Below are positions 25,912-35,401 of a stretch of DNA of 64,000 bases, piece by piece; within the stretch, counting starts at the first letter, position 1, and every line of letters starts with the position of its first letter. Origin of the DNA: Methanosarcina barkeri str. Wiesmoor (lineage in GTDB: Archaea; Halobacteriota; Methanosarcinia; Methanosarcinales; Methanosarcinaceae); NCBI RefSeq assembly GCF_000969985.1, contig NZ_CP009526.1, positions 3,968,001 through 4,032,000 of the forward strand, read 5' to 3'. The translations under genes were made by a program, and so were the position numbers. A model generated the notes under the pieces. The model was not told the origin of the DNA and made no database searches. It was given only the letters and a program-made list of their open reading frames with translations.

Positions 25912-27144
25912 ATGACAGCAATTGATGAAACAATGAGTATATACCAGATCTTAAGCGAATATCCATTTTTGCTAAAAATATTCAAACAGCATGGGATGGA
26001 TAAATTTGAGAATAAGGAAGTTCTCGAAAAACTTGGCCCTTTACTAAAATTGAAAACAGCCCTATCAATGGTATCTGTGAATAAAGACTCTTTTATTGAG
26101 CTCTTGAATCAGGCTGTTGTGGCCAACGAAGCAAAAGGAGATTTTACCCTTGCAGATTCCCCGGAACGACAAAAGGAGCTGACCCTTCTTGCTCTTTTGC
26201 CCTGCGGCATGAAGATGCCCTTTACCCGTGCATTTGATGACTTTTCAGCTGAATACAGCCGACAAATGAATAATATACTCCATTCTCTTGTCGAAGGTAA
26301 TGTCAATCATGAGCTATCTTATTATGCCTATATTGATTCGGTTACATCGATTGACGAACTTCCAGATATAATCATCAGCTCTGATATTAACAGCTTTTAC
26401 CATAAATCTTTTCAAGAGAATTTTCTCAATAAGGAATATTTTATAAATCTTAATTCATCCCCAATGAACAGTAATTTTGAATCCATTGGTTTTGCCGACC
26501 CTCGTGGACAGTTTACCATGATCTCTGCAAACCTTCTTGTTCTGGTTACAATAGATGAACTCATGAAGGATGATAGCAAACCGGAGTCCTGGGAAGACAT
26601 CTTAAAAGAGGAGTACCGGAACAAGGTTGTTATGCGGGGACAGGACGGCTTTTTCTGTAATGGAGTATTGCTCCCGTTCTACCGGCTGTACGGAATGGAA
26701 GGAATTAAAAAGCTTGCTTCGTCAGTATATACAGGAATCCATCCATCCGAGATGGTTAAAATGATAGACAGCAAAAGAGATGATGTACCACCCATGTATA
26801 TCATGCCTTACTTCTTTGCTAAAAAAATTCAAGACAAATCCAGGATAACAATCAATATACCTTTGGAAGGTGCTATTGTAAGCCCTGTGCAGATGCTGGT
26901 TAAAAAAAGTGGTGCAGAGCGGGTTAAGGAGATCACGGATTTCTTCTGTGGAGAAAAATTTGCGAAAATTTCTACCAGAGCTTTTTTCCCGACAACAAAT
27001 CCTAAAGTTGAAAACAATCTTGAAGGAACCAAACTCTATTGGCTGGGCTGGGACTTCCTGATGAACAATGACATAGGAGCACTTAAAAAAGAGCTTGAAG
27101 GAGTTTTCAATAAACAGTTCTATGAAACTGGAGGTATTGTGTGA
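25912..27144 (+). CDS. Cytosolic solute-binding-fold protein with N-terminal DUF1858/ScdA-like module
   Basis: Residues 5-60 (MSIYQILSEYPFLLKIFKQH, then GMDKF) resemble the small helical DUF1858/ScdA_N-type module of anaerobic Fe-S and NO-related proteins. Residues about 75-405 have the layout of periplasmic-binding-protein-like type 2 solute-binding proteins: PDIIISSDINSFYH, MISANLLVLVTIDEL, a hinge-like ESWEDILKEEYRNKVVMRG, and FFPTTNPKVEN near the end. There is no signal peptide or lipobox, so the protein should stay in the cytoplasm, which is unusual for this fold. Its stop overlaps the next gene by 4 bases, a sign of translational coupling to the GTPase and, further down, to an ABC ATPase. 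The ligand is unknown. Confidence 0.7.
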   Translation: MTAIDETMSIYQILSEYPFLLKIFKQHGMDKFENKEVLEKLGPLLKLKTALSMVSVNKDSFIELLNQAVVANEAKGDFTLADSPERQKELTLLALLPCGMKMPFTRAFDDFSAEYSRQMNNILHSLVEGNVNHELSYYAYIDSVTSIDELPDIIISSDINSFYHKSFQENFLNKEYFINLNSSPMNSNFESIGFADPRGQFTMISANLLVLVTIDELMKDDSKPESWEDILKEEYRNKVVMRGQDGFFCNGVLLPFYRLYGMEGIKKLASSVYTGIHPSEMVKMIDSKRDDVPPMYIMPYFFAKKIQDKSRITINIPLEGAIVSPVQMLVKKSGAERVKEITDFFCGEKFAKISTRAFFPTTNPKVENNLEGTKLYWLGWDFLMNNDIGALKKELEGVFNKQFYETGGIV

Positions 27145-27833
27145 GGCTTGTTACGGTAGCAGGCCCTCCATCCTCAGGAAAAACCAGCATCATTATCAAG
27201 GCCATCGAAGAACTTAGACAAAAGGGTTTCACAATTGGTGTGGTAAAATTTGACTGCCTCTCGGCTCAGGATGAGGAGCTCTATTCAGCTCACAATATTC
27301 CGGTCAAGACCGGTCTCTCTAGAGGACTCTGTCCTGACCACTTTTTTGTAAGCAATATTGAAGAAGCCCTCAGATGGGCCAAAGAGAAGAAGTTTGATTT
27401 TCTGATTACCGAGAGTGCAGGTCTTTGCAACCGCTGTTCTCCCCATATTAAAGATGTTCTGGCAATCTGTGTTATTGATAACCTGAGTGGTGTCAACACA
27501 CCTAAAAAAATCGGCCCCATGTTAAAACTTGCAGACATTGTTGTTATTACTAAAGGAGACATTGTTTCCCAGGCAGAACGTGAGGTCTTTGCATACAGGG
27601 TCAGACAGGTTAATCCCAGAGGAATGATAGTCCAGATTAATGGTGTTACAGGACAGGGTAGTTTCTATCTTGCAAAACTTGTGGAAAAAGCCTCTACATT
27701 GGAAACCCTTCAGGGAGCTACACTTCGATTTACCATGCCAGGAGCTCTATGTTCATACTGTCTTGGAGAGAGAAAAATCGGGGATGACAGGCAGATTGGC
27801 GTTTCAAAGCTGGTAAATTTCAGAGGAGAATAA
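27141..27833 (+). CDS. HypB/UreG/CobW-like GTPase with two CxxC motifs
   Basis: The 230-residue protein opens with a P-loop (AGPPSSGKTSIIIKA). It continues with the GTPase layout of HypB/UreG metal-insertion chaperones: VVKFDCLSAQDEEL, FDFLITESAGLCNRCSPH, and the guanine-specificity-like ITKGD. Two cysteine pairs, CNRC near residue 94 and CSYC near 207, could bind a metal or Fe-S cluster. HypB and UreG use GTP to load nickel into hydrogenase and urease. Here neither target is adjacent, so the client is unknown. GTG at 27141 overlaps the upstream stop (ATGTGTGAGG region), indicating coupling with the solute-binding-like protein. Confidence 0.75.
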   Translation: MRLVTVAGPPSSGKTSIIIKAIEELRQKGFTIGVVKFDCLSAQDEELYSAHNIPVKTGLSRGLCPDHFFVSNIEEALRWAKEKKFDFLITESAGLCNRCSPHIKDVLAICVIDNLSGVNTPKKIGPMLKLADIVVITKGDIVSQAEREVFAYRVRQVNPRGMIVQINGVTGQGSFYLAKLVEKASTLETLQGATLRFTMPGALCSYCLGERKIGDDRQIGVSKLVNFRGE

Positions 27834-27892
27834 TAAATTTCAGAGGAGAATAGATTGAAGGAAGAAGAATAGATTAAAGGGAGAAGAAGAGC

Positions 27893-28906
27893 TTGCGGAC
27901 AGATTTACTTCATATGACGATAAATGAACTCAGGGAGATGATGCCCTGGATAGAGGATTATTTCTCTGCATTTGCAATTGATCCTGTGCAATTCGGGAAC
28001 AGTAAACTGGAAGAACTGGGTTCGATACCTGGTGAAGATTATTTTATCGAAATGGGGAGCAGCTCTCTCGCCTTTATTGATGGTTTCTTTCTATTTATTG
28101 AGCAGGCAAGAGCTCTTCAACAGGGCAGCGGGTCCACAGTCGAATCCCTTACAGTGCTCCCAGGACATAATAAGAATGGTGAAAAAGAAGCCTTTTCGGT
28201 AAATCTAAAAAAAGGTGAAGTGACAGCAATTGTCGGTCCGACAGGATCAGGCAAGTCACGTCTTCTGGCTGATATTGAATCTCTGGCTCAGGAGGATACT
28301 CCTACAGGCCGAAAAATACTGGTTAATGGCCAGGCTCCAGATGATGAGGAGCGTTTCTCGACTGAGGGACGTTTTATCGCGCAGCTTTCACAGAACATGA
28401 ATTTTGTTATGGATCTCAGTGTCGAGGAGTTTCTGACCATGCATGCCGAGAGCCGTATGGTTGACGAGGTATCCCGTATTGTTCAGAAAATATATGATAC
28501 TGCAAACATCCTGGCAGGAGAGCCTTTCAGCAGGGAAACTCCTGTTACAGAGCTCTCGGGGGGACAGTCCCGCGCTCTGATGATTGCAGATACTGCACTT
28601 CTCAGTCCGGCATCTGTTGTCCTGATCGATGAGATTGAGAATGCAGGCGTCGACAAGGTTAGATCTCTGGAACTTCTGGTAAGTAATAACAAGATTGTTT
28701 TAATCAGTACTCACGATCCTCTTCTAGCTCTGTCGGCAGACCAGCGACTGGTCATTCAAAATGGCGGGATTTCAAAACTGATAAAAACCACACCGGATGA
28801 GAAAAAATACCTGAAAAGCCTCGAAAAAATAGACAGCAAACTTACTCTTCTCCGAAATCAGTTGAGAATGGGTGAAGAAATCGACCTTAGTGACTTTCTG
28901 GTGTAG
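27893..28906 (+). CDS. ABC-type ATPase with an extra N-terminal domain, no cognate permease
   Basis: Residues 1-95 form a helical region (MTINELREMMPWIEDYFSAF, AIDPVQF) similar in style to the N-terminal module of the solute-binding-like protein two genes upstream. Residues about 98-320 are a complete ABC ATPase: Walker A GPTGSGKS, Q-loop region LSQNMNFV, signature LSGGQ, Walker B VVLIDEIENAG and H-loop STHD. No transmembrane helices are present here, and no permease gene lies within several kilobases. The start is TTG at 27893, with ATG 27914 as an alternative. It probably works with the GTPase and binding-fold protein as a cytosolic ATP/GTP-driven complex, perhaps in cofactor or metal handling (inference). 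Confidence 0.72.
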   Translation: MRTDLLHMTINELREMMPWIEDYFSAFAIDPVQFGNSKLEELGSIPGEDYFIEMGSSSLAFIDGFFLFIEQARALQQGSGSTVESLTVLPGHNKNGEKEAFSVNLKKGEVTAIVGPTGSGKSRLLADIESLAQEDTPTGRKILVNGQAPDDEERFSTEGRFIAQLSQNMNFVMDLSVEEFLTMHAESRMVDEVSRIVQKIYDTANILAGEPFSRETPVTELSGGQSRALMIADTALLSPASVVLIDEIENAGVDKVRSLELLVSNNKIVLISTHDPLLALSADQRLVIQNGGISKLIKTTPDEKKYLKSLEKIDSKLTLLRNQLRMGEEIDLSDFLV

Positions 28907-28974
28907 CTTAATTTCGTCGGGATAAAAAGGAACTCGATTCTATCAAAAAACAACTGACAGACATAAGAGATCAT

Positions 28975-29097
28975 ATGGTAGACATAGACTGTATACTCAC
29001 TGATAAGGAAAGAAAGCTCGTAGATAAAAGCTATGAGCACCATAAAAAAGAAAAACTGACATCCCTTTCGGATTTCAAGAAAGAACTGGGACTCTAA
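28975..29097 (+). CDS. RelB-like antitoxin, short or N-truncated
   Basis: The frame reads MVDIDCILTDKERKLVDKSY, then ends in DFKKELGL. The VDIDxILTxEE core and the terminal LxxLKKELGL helix are typical of short archaeal RelB-type antitoxins. Such proteins usually begin about 15 residues earlier with a helix; here that helix is present in frame (ELDSIKKQLTDIRDH) but has no ATG/GTG/TTG. The next gene, a RelE-type toxin, starts 1 nt after the stop. The start codon may have been lost or may be non-canonical. Confidence 0.5.
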   Translation: MVDIDCILTDKERKLVDKSYEHHKKEKLTSLSDFKKELGL

Positions 29098-29098
29098 T

Positions 29099-29361
29099 AT
29101 GTTTGAGATTTTTCTGGACACGCCTGAAAGAATTTCATCAAAAAATTCGATTCCAAAAACAGCCAGAGAATCATCAAAGCCACTGAAAAACTCGCTGAAG
29201 ACCCTTTTCTCCATGATTCCAAAAAAATCTACGGCACCAGCGAAAAGCTTTTTAGAATAAGAGTTGGAGATTTCAGGATTCTTTATCGGATTGACTATGA
29301 AGAGATTATCATAATTATTATCAACGTCGATTCGAGAAAGAGAGTATATCGAGATTTCTAA
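29099..29361 (+). pseudogene. RelE/ParE-type toxin with a frameshift
   Basis: ATG 29099 gives MFEIFLDTP. The family sequence then continues in a shifted frame as KNFIKKFDSKNSQRIIKATE, EKLAEDPFLHDSKKIYGTSE and KLFRIRVGDFRILYRIDY to the TAA at 29359-29361. One net base is missing between about 29120 and 29130. The FRIRVGDFRILYRI core with its basic residues is the ribosome-dependent mRNase signature of RelE. With the toxin broken and the antitoxin nearly intact, the module is probably inactive. Confidence 0.7.
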
Positions 29362-29417
29362 GTTTAAAAGCAACCTGTTTTAAATCACTTTTTTATTATA
29401 TTTCCACCACGGCGCCA

Positions 29418-29623
29418 TCAAAATCTCCCCATTGCGCCGTCCGTGATATTTTCAAGTTCTTCAGCTCCAAGACAGACCTTTATTGCTTCTCTTATACGTT
29501 CCATAGCCTGCTCAACTGTTTTTCCTTGCGTATAGAAACCCGAGATTTCAGGAACCCTTGCAACCTATACATATCTTCATCCCGTTCGATCAATAAAGTA
29601 AAATCTGGGTTTTGGAATTCCAT
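29418..29623 (-). pseudogene. HicB-type antitoxin with a frameshift
   Basis: ATG at 29621-29623 gives MEFQNPDFTLLIERDEDMY. The matching continuation is in another frame: VARVPEISGFYTQGKTVEQA, then MERIREAIKVCLGAEELENI and a TGA at 29418-29420. This is the complete HicB half-RNase-H-like fold (PEIxGFYTQGxTxEEA) split by an indel near 29565. No HicA toxin is visible next to it. Confidence 0.7.
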
Positions 29624-29768
29624 TTTGAATTCAACAGATATAAGAAAATAAAAGATATGCCAAAAAGGAAAGATAAACATGAATATCCAATAAGAAAAAT
29701 AAATACGTTTTTTGGATGAGCTCAAATCAAAGTTGCGCTGATGCCCCACTACAAATTTCATTGCCTAC

Positions 29769-29788
29769 CCCCGCAGTTTTCTGCGGGG
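29769..29788. terminator. Perfect GC-rich hairpin
   Basis: CCCCGCAG and CTGCGGGG form an 8-bp stem with a TTTT loop, 35 nt after the end of the minus-strand exported-protein gene. No T-run follows, so it may be a terminator or a mobile-element relic. Confidence 0.4.
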
Positions 29789-29822
29789 AATTTAGCTGAA
29801 ATAAATATAGAGATAGATGTTA

Positions 29823-30788
29823 TTATTCAATCACTTCAATCTTATCGATAAAGACACTTCCAGAGCCTGGAGAATCTCCCAATTCGGGCTTGTTTGCAAC
29901 AACAAATTCTAATTTTTCAATGTTTTTCAGGTTCAGGCTTTTATCCGATTCAGAACCCCATAAATCAAAATTACTATAGGAGATTTCTACTGGTGTCCAG
30001 TCACCTACAGCTTTTGTTTGTGCAAAGTATATTCCGAATTGTGATCCGTCTTTATCTATAAGTTTGATCTGAATTGTATTCGGCTCACCACTAAGTTTGT
30101 AGTAAAACCTTATTCCTTTTCCATCTGTTAGTATTTCAGAATCAATATTTTTAGAAATCCCCACAAATCCATCTTTCTTAAGATTGTAGGCTATTTCGAT
30201 AGCTTCATTTTCCATCCCTGATACGGAATTCACTTTTTCCGTAGATCCCATTTTTTCATCAAAAGGAAGCCAGCCAGAAGCACTGTCCATAGAATCAATT
30301 ATGTTTTCATCAATCGTCTCCTGAAATTCACTGCTACCTGTTGGCTCCGTATTTATATTAGAATCCCCTGAACCAGGTTTAACATTGAGCATATACTTAC
30401 AGGTTTTTTCCCTCCCGTTTTGTGATGTACCTGTGATTTCAATAACATAATCACCTGGTGGCACCGTACTATCTACATTTATTATTAGATATGACATATA
30501 GGTAGGTTGACCCTTCTTGGGTGAAAAAGTAACTGAAATTCCATTTGGAAGATTATTTGATGTGAGAATAACTTCATTATTATAGTGATGTATGATTGGA
30601 CTTTCATCCTTAACAATAATTGTTGTTTGTATGGGAGCCCCACCCGGAATTGTATCACCACTTATAGGAGATACGGAGATCCCGAAACCCGTTGTGATAA
30701 ACACAGTATATATACCTACCACTCCGACAAGTATTGTGATTACAGTGGCAAGTTTTTCCACTAAATTAAACTCTTTTATGCTTTTCAT
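29823..30788 (-). CDS. Membrane-anchored surface protein with Ig-like and carbohydrate-binding-like domains
   Basis: The 321-residue protein has an N-terminal anchor helix (LATVITILVGVVGIYTVFIT). A beta-sandwich region follows (about 40-135, with NLPNGISVTFSPKKGQPTYM and PPGDYVIEITGTSQNGR), typical of archaeal NEW/Ig-like surface domains. After a Ser/Thr-rich linker, the C-terminal 160 residues resemble CBM11/CIA30-like jelly-roll modules (SGWLPFDEKMGSTEKV, GIRFYYKLSGEPNTIQIKL, GSVFIDKIEVIE). It is probably exposed on the cell surface and binds sugar polymers. No operon partner was found. Confidence 0.7.
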   Translation of the reverse strand: MKSIKEFNLVEKLATVITILVGVVGIYTVFITTGFGISVSPISGDTIPGGAPIQTTIIVKDESPIIHHYNNEVILTSNNLPNGISVTFSPKKGQPTYMSYLIINVDSTVPPGDYVIEITGTSQNGREKTCKYMLNVKPGSGDSNINTEPTGSSEFQETIDENIIDSMDSASGWLPFDEKMGSTEKVNSVSGMENEAIEIAYNLKKDGFVGISKNIDSEILTDGKGIRFYYKLSGEPNTIQIKLIDKDGSQFGIYFAQTKAVGDWTPVEISYSNFDLWGSESDKSLNLKNIEKLEFVVANKPELGDSPGSGSVFIDKIEVIE

Positions 30789-31659
30789 ATATCCTCCTCT
30801 AATAAAAAAAGGAAAAAGCCGATAAAAACATTTTGATTTTTTTAAGAATTATATAAAAATAGTTTTAATTAATATGATGTCCAATTATTACACATATAAT
30901 TTTAGAATGTATTGATCAGATTCCTTTTCTGCTCTACTTATTAGCTTTGTAGAAATCATTGACTCAAGCCAATCATAATTGCACTGATATAACCTACTGC
31001 AAACAATTGAGTATATTAATGTCACCGCTCCAAAAACGACGCTAGACCTCCTTTCAAGTATTCGAATTATATAAAGTGAACATCTACTATGCAGAAGTGA
31101 AGAAAAATTCTTACCCAATGAACCAGAAAGAACTGTTTTATTATATTTTTATTATAGTTATTTCTCAAATCCTTGATTGGGAATTCTATGTGTGTCCTCT
31201 GTTTATGAAGATTTTAATAATTACTTGCTAGTTCTTCGCTGTGTTGTGTGGGTTGAAAACAATTGCTCCGTAAGAAAGTATCTGGACCAAAAAAATCAAT
31301 CTTGAATAGGATTGCCGACCATAAGTGTTTCTAAATTTTAGATATCCTGCCTTGATATTGAGAGGATTAATCCTTAGCTCCGCATTTTTAAGCGCATAAA
31401 CGTCGCTTGATGTTGACTTATGCACTTAAAATTAAGCGCATCATATACAAGGTAGAATCTCTAAATTGCAATCAACTGACTTTGCATATTTGTGGAAAAG
31501 CATGTATGAGCCTAAAAAGACGGAGGTCAGGATTAATGCAATTTACCCGCGCAAAATAGCGAGAATCTTATAAGATATCAAATGATAAGTTTAATTTCTA
31601 ACTTCGGTAGACTATCCTGTACAATGGCTATTACTTCTTATTTATTCGTTCATTTTCTC
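30789..31659. other. Long AT-rich intergenic region
   Basis: About 870 bp holding only short, low-quality frames. No RNA gene, insertion sequence end or tandem repeat was recognised. Confidence 0.5.
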
Positions 31660-31950
31660 TTATTTCCAGAACTTCTTCGTCTTCACGTAATTCCTCTCCG
31701 CAATCAGGATATCCCTGTAAAATGCCTCTTCATCCACTCTCATCTTTTCAATCACCCTTGATGCGTTTTCAGGCCCAACTCCCCTGCTCGCAAGTGCAAT
31801 AACAGCTTTTTTCCACTGCGAGTTCACAATGCTGGCGTTCCGGTAGCTCTGTATACGTTTCTTTTCTTCGGGAGAGACTTTGACCTTTTTTGCCTGTTTT
31901 ATGACAAGCTTGATTTCCTCTTCTTCCCAGGGTTTGAGGGCTGCAATCAT
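31660..31950 (-). pseudogene. Duplicated 3' end of the lhr helicase gene
   Basis: The 96-codon frame [20 protein letters not shown] to KTKKFWK matches the last 97 residues of the neighbouring Lhr helicase, with about nine substitutions and one codon missing (IQSYRNAS against IQRVYRNAS). It lacks everything upstream of the zinc ribbon. It lies 262 bp downstream of the intact gene in the same orientation. It is therefore a partial tandem duplication, older than the amidohydrolase repeat judging from its divergence. It may be translated, but no helicase core remains. Confidence 0.85.
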
Positions 31951-32212
31951 CTTGTATTTAGAGTAGCAAACGGATTCAAATCATAAATAAACAAAAAAGA
32001 AAATTGAATTGGGGAATAAAGACATCTGATTATTGTAGACGGAGGGCGAAAAATGGTATACATTATAAAGTGATTATGTCAGATGTCTTTGCTATATAAT
32101 ATTTAGGAGCGATTATATAAGTGCTATTATCTACTGCTATTTAACATGCATTTATTTCAGTACTCATATTTTTACATTCAATCGTGCACCAGCACAAATT
32201 ATATCCTATTTT

Positions 32213-35080
32213 TCATTCCCAGAACTTCTTCGTCTTCACATAATTCCTCTCTGCAACCAGAATATCCCTGTAAAATGCCTCTTCGTCCACCCTCATCTTT
32301 TCAATAACCCTTGACGCCGTTTCAGGCCCAACCCCTCTGCTCGCAAGCGCAATAACCGCCTTTTTTCCCTGCGAGTGTACTATGCTTGCGTTTCTGTAAA
32401 CTCTCTGTATACGTTTCTTTTCTTCGGGGGTAACCTTGACCTTTTTTGCCTGTTTTTTGACAAGGTTGATTTCCTCTTCTTCCCAGGGTTTGAGAGCTGC
32501 AATCATCCTGGATTCGCAGACCGGGCAGACGATTTCTTCAGGGACGTTCTTGACCTGCCGGCGGGAAGTCCATTTCTTGCAGTTCGTACAGAATAAAATA
32601 ATTCTGTCGTTCATAATGCGTTCCTTAAGTGCAAGCACGATTGAACGGTCGGCTTTCTCCGGTGCGACCAGGTCTTTTTTCATGGCAAAACCGGCTGAAC
32701 CTATCGGGGTTGGCAGGGAAACTTCAACTGAAATCTCGCCGGCTGCAAGTTTTTTAAGGACTTCTTTTGTCCTCGGGACGTCAAGCAGGTCGTGGAAGAT
32801 TTCGCGGATTACCTCGTCGTACATTGAAGAGCCCTGGTAGATTTCCAGCAGCTTTTTCATGCTGATCCGGTCGTAGTCAATGTCCCGGGAAAGGGCTCCG
32901 AATTTTCTGGCAACGTGTACCATTTTCCATTTCATCAGCGTTGTATTTTTCAGGGTCATTTCTATAATCGGCTCAACGTGTTCAGGGCGGAGGGAGAGAA
33001 GCATGTCTCGGATCTGGAAAGAGCCTACCCGGCGCGGAAGGGTCAGCTTTATCCTGTAGGGGTCGACTTCCTGGGCAACACTGCTCCCAAAGCGGGCTGA
33101 AAGAAGCGAGGTCAGGACTCTAGCAAGGGTGCCGTTTGTGTTATGGCCGAAACAGGCATTCAGAGTCACAGCATCTCCTTCGTCTTCGATCACAATCGTC
33201 TCTGCATCAGGAAGTGGGAAGCCTCCTTCTACGTGTTCGCGTACCAGGCGGATTAATTCGAGCACAGCATTTCTTGTTACCGGATATTTTGCCTGAAGCT
33301 GTTCGGCAATAGCGTCATCATCAAGTTCTGCGCGGATAAAAGCTGCAATTTCCGCCCTTAGTTTTCCTACATCCTGAGCGACCTCAAAAGGCACAGGAAT
33401 TTCTTCGCCGGTCCAGCTCGGAACCTCACCCGTGCCTTCCACGGGCTCGACTTTGATCCTATCCTTCCCCTGCTCGCGGTCAGGCATCTCAACGACCCGC
33501 CACATATAGCCTTTTGTTATGAAAATGGCACCCGGCTCTGCAAAATTAACAACAAAAGCTTCGTCCAGCACGCCGACTGATTTTCCGCTTACAATATCGT
33601 AGATTTCGTACTTTTTTTCGTCCGGAATCATGGAAAGGTTTTCGTAATAGTATTCCCGACTTTTCCTACGCCTCTTGACAATGTTTGAACCTTTTTCATG
33701 CCATATCAGTTTGTAGTCCCCTATCTGGTCCACAACCCTTTGCAGTTCTTCAAGCTGCAGATCCCGGAATGGGTATGTCCGTTGAAGAATTCTTAGGATT
33801 TTATCAATTTCAATCTCCCCGAAATCCATAACCATGCCTGCAATCTGATTTGCCACGACATCCAGGGATTTTATATGCGGAGAAACCTCTTCCACCCTGC
33901 CTTCCAGTGCAGCTTTCGTAATTGCCATACTTTCTGCAGTATCATCGACTTCCATAGAAACAATAGTGCCGCGTGAAACAGAATGCAGCTTATGCCCTGC
34001 TCTTCCGACTCTCTGGAGCAGCCTTGAAACCTGGCGTGGAGACCCGTACTGGACCACCCGGTCGACGTTTCCTATATCGATTCCAAGTTCCATTGACGAG
34101 GTACAGATAAGGCCTTTCAGGGCTCCGGATTTGAAGGCTTCCTCAGCCTCCACACGAGCTTCAAAAGAAAGCGAGCCATGGTGTACCCCTATGGATGTAC
34201 CGAGTTTCCGAAAACCGGCAGCTAGAGCTTCGGCACTCTGCCGCGTATTTACAAAAATAAGAGTCGACTGGCTATCTTCGACAATTTTCCGGATGCAGAG
34301 CAGATGAGAGGCAAATTCAGGCTCGCAGCCAACTGCTTTTGCAATTTTCAGGACTTCTTTTTCCCGTATTTTTCCCTTTTCTGAAACCTGAGGGTTGACC
34401 ACATCGAACTCAAGCAGTTTCAACAGGGCTACCTCAATTACAGTGAAATCCCTTCCATTGCCTGCCAGGAACTTTGAAATTTCCCAGGGGTTCCCGACTG
34501 TCGCAGAAAGCCCGATTCTCTGGAACTCTCCTGAAATTTCTACAAGCCTCTCAAGCCCAACAGCCAACTGAGTTCCACGTTTTGAACCTGCAAGTTCATG
34601 GATTTCATCTATCACGACATGAGTCACGGTTTCGAGGTTCTGGCGCAGGCGGGAGCCGGTAAACATTGCCTGCAAGGTCTCAGGAGTAGTGATCAGTACA
34701 TCAGGTGGATTTTTTGACTGGCGCTGTCTTTCACTTTGCGGAGTATCCCCATGCCGAACCTGAACTTTGATGTCGAGCAACTGCCCGAGGATTTCAATAC
34801 GAGAAAGCATATCCCTGTTAAGTGCTCTCAATGGAGTTATATAAAGGGCAGAAATTCCCTTTCTGGCTTCCGGCTTTTTTTTCAAGATATTGTCAAAAAC
34901 CGGCAACACAGCTGATTCGGTCTTGCCTGAACCCGTCGGAGCTATCAAAAGAGTATGCTTTCCATCCATTATGTGAGGAAATGACCTTTCCTGAGGTTCT
35001 GTGGGTTTTGTAAAGCCAAGAGTTTTGATGGCTTCCTGAATCTTTGGGTGAAAAGTGTTAAAGATGTTGTGAAACGACAT
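32213..35080 (-). CDS. lhr: Lhr-type superfamily 2 DNA/RNA helicase
   Basis: The 955-residue protein has all SF2 motifs: I ([18 protein letters not shown]), II ([11 protein letters not shown]), III (LSATVG), and V/VI ([20 protein letters not shown]-like segment, [12 protein letters not shown]). A winged-helix and domain-4 region follows as in the Lhr core. Near the C-terminus a zinc ribbon is visible (CTNCKKW and CPVCES, about residues 842-866), with a basic helical tail. Lhr helicases unwind DNA or RNA:DNA hybrids with 3'-to-5' polarity and act in repair. The length fits archaeal Lhr-core proteins with an added C-terminal ribbon. No operon partner is visible. Its last 97 codons are duplicated downstream. 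Confidence 0.88.
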   Translation of the reverse strand: MSFHNIFNTFHPKIQEAIKTLGFTKPTEPQERSFPHIMDGKHTLLIAPTGSGKTESAVLPVFDNILKKKPEARKGISALYITPLRALNRDMLSRIEILGQLLDIKVQVRHGDTPQSERQRQSKNPPDVLITTPETLQAMFTGSRLRQNLETVTHVVIDEIHELAGSKRGTQLAVGLERLVEISGEFQRIGLSATVGNPWEISKFLAGNGRDFTVIEVALLKLLEFDVVNPQVSEKGKIREKEVLKIAKAVGCEPEFASHLLCIRKIVEDSQSTLIFVNTRQSAEALAAGFRKLGTSIGVHHGSLSFEARVEAEEAFKSGALKGLICTSSMELGIDIGNVDRVVQYGSPRQVSRLLQRVGRAGHKLHSVSRGTIVSMEVDDTAESMAITKAALEGRVEEVSPHIKSLDVVANQIAGMVMDFGEIEIDKILRILQRTYPFRDLQLEELQRVVDQIGDYKLIWHEKGSNIVKRRRKSREYYYENLSMIPDEKKYEIYDIVSGKSVGVLDEAFVVNFAEPGAIFITKGYMWRVVEMPDREQGKDRIKVEPVEGTGEVPSWTGEEIPVPFEVAQDVGKLRAEIAAFIRAELDDDAIAEQLQAKYPVTRNAVLELIRLVREHVEGGFPLPDAETIVIEDEGDAVTLNACFGHNTNGTLARVLTSLLSARFGSSVAQEVDPYRIKLTLPRRVGSFQIRDMLLSLRPEHVEPIIEMTLKNTTLMKWKMVHVARKFGALSRDIDYDRISMKKLLEIYQGSSMYDEVIREIFHDLLDVPRTKEVLKKLAAGEISVEVSLPTPIGSAGFAMKKDLVAPEKADRSIVLALKERIMNDRIILFCTNCKKWTSRRQVKNVPEEIVCPVCESRMIAALKPWEEEEINLVKKQAKKVKVTPEEKKRIQRVYRNASIVHSQGKKAVIALASRGVGPETASRVIEKMRVDEEAFYRDILVAERNYVKTKKFWE

Positions 35081-35401
35081 GTTTTTGTAATCAGTTTTTG
35101 GTTAAATCATTCAATTGTTGTGTTAGTTGGCATCAGTATAAATGTTTCTATGAAAGCAATGTTTCTATTCAAGCATGGAAATAAAGTGAGTGAGGCAAAT
35201 AGAAAAGCGAGGAGAAGAATGCAAGAAAAATGTAAGGAATTATATTGGCATTAAAATATATAAATTAATTTATGCTAAAAATATAAGATTAAAAGTTAGA
35301 CAGAGCTGAAGGTGAGATTACATAATTTATTTTCAAGGTACGTAATCTATATAAAGGTTTGAATACAAAAACATATTTAATAAACTTAATTAAGGAATCA
35401 A
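35081..35401. other. Intergenic promoter region
   Basis: AT-rich region between divergent genes. No RNA gene or repeat was found. Confidence 0.45.

Noticed and set aside
30888-31425. Minus-strand frames of 76 and 65 codons
   Set aside because: No ribosome site, no recognisable domain, atypical composition; treated as chance frames in an AT-rich gap.
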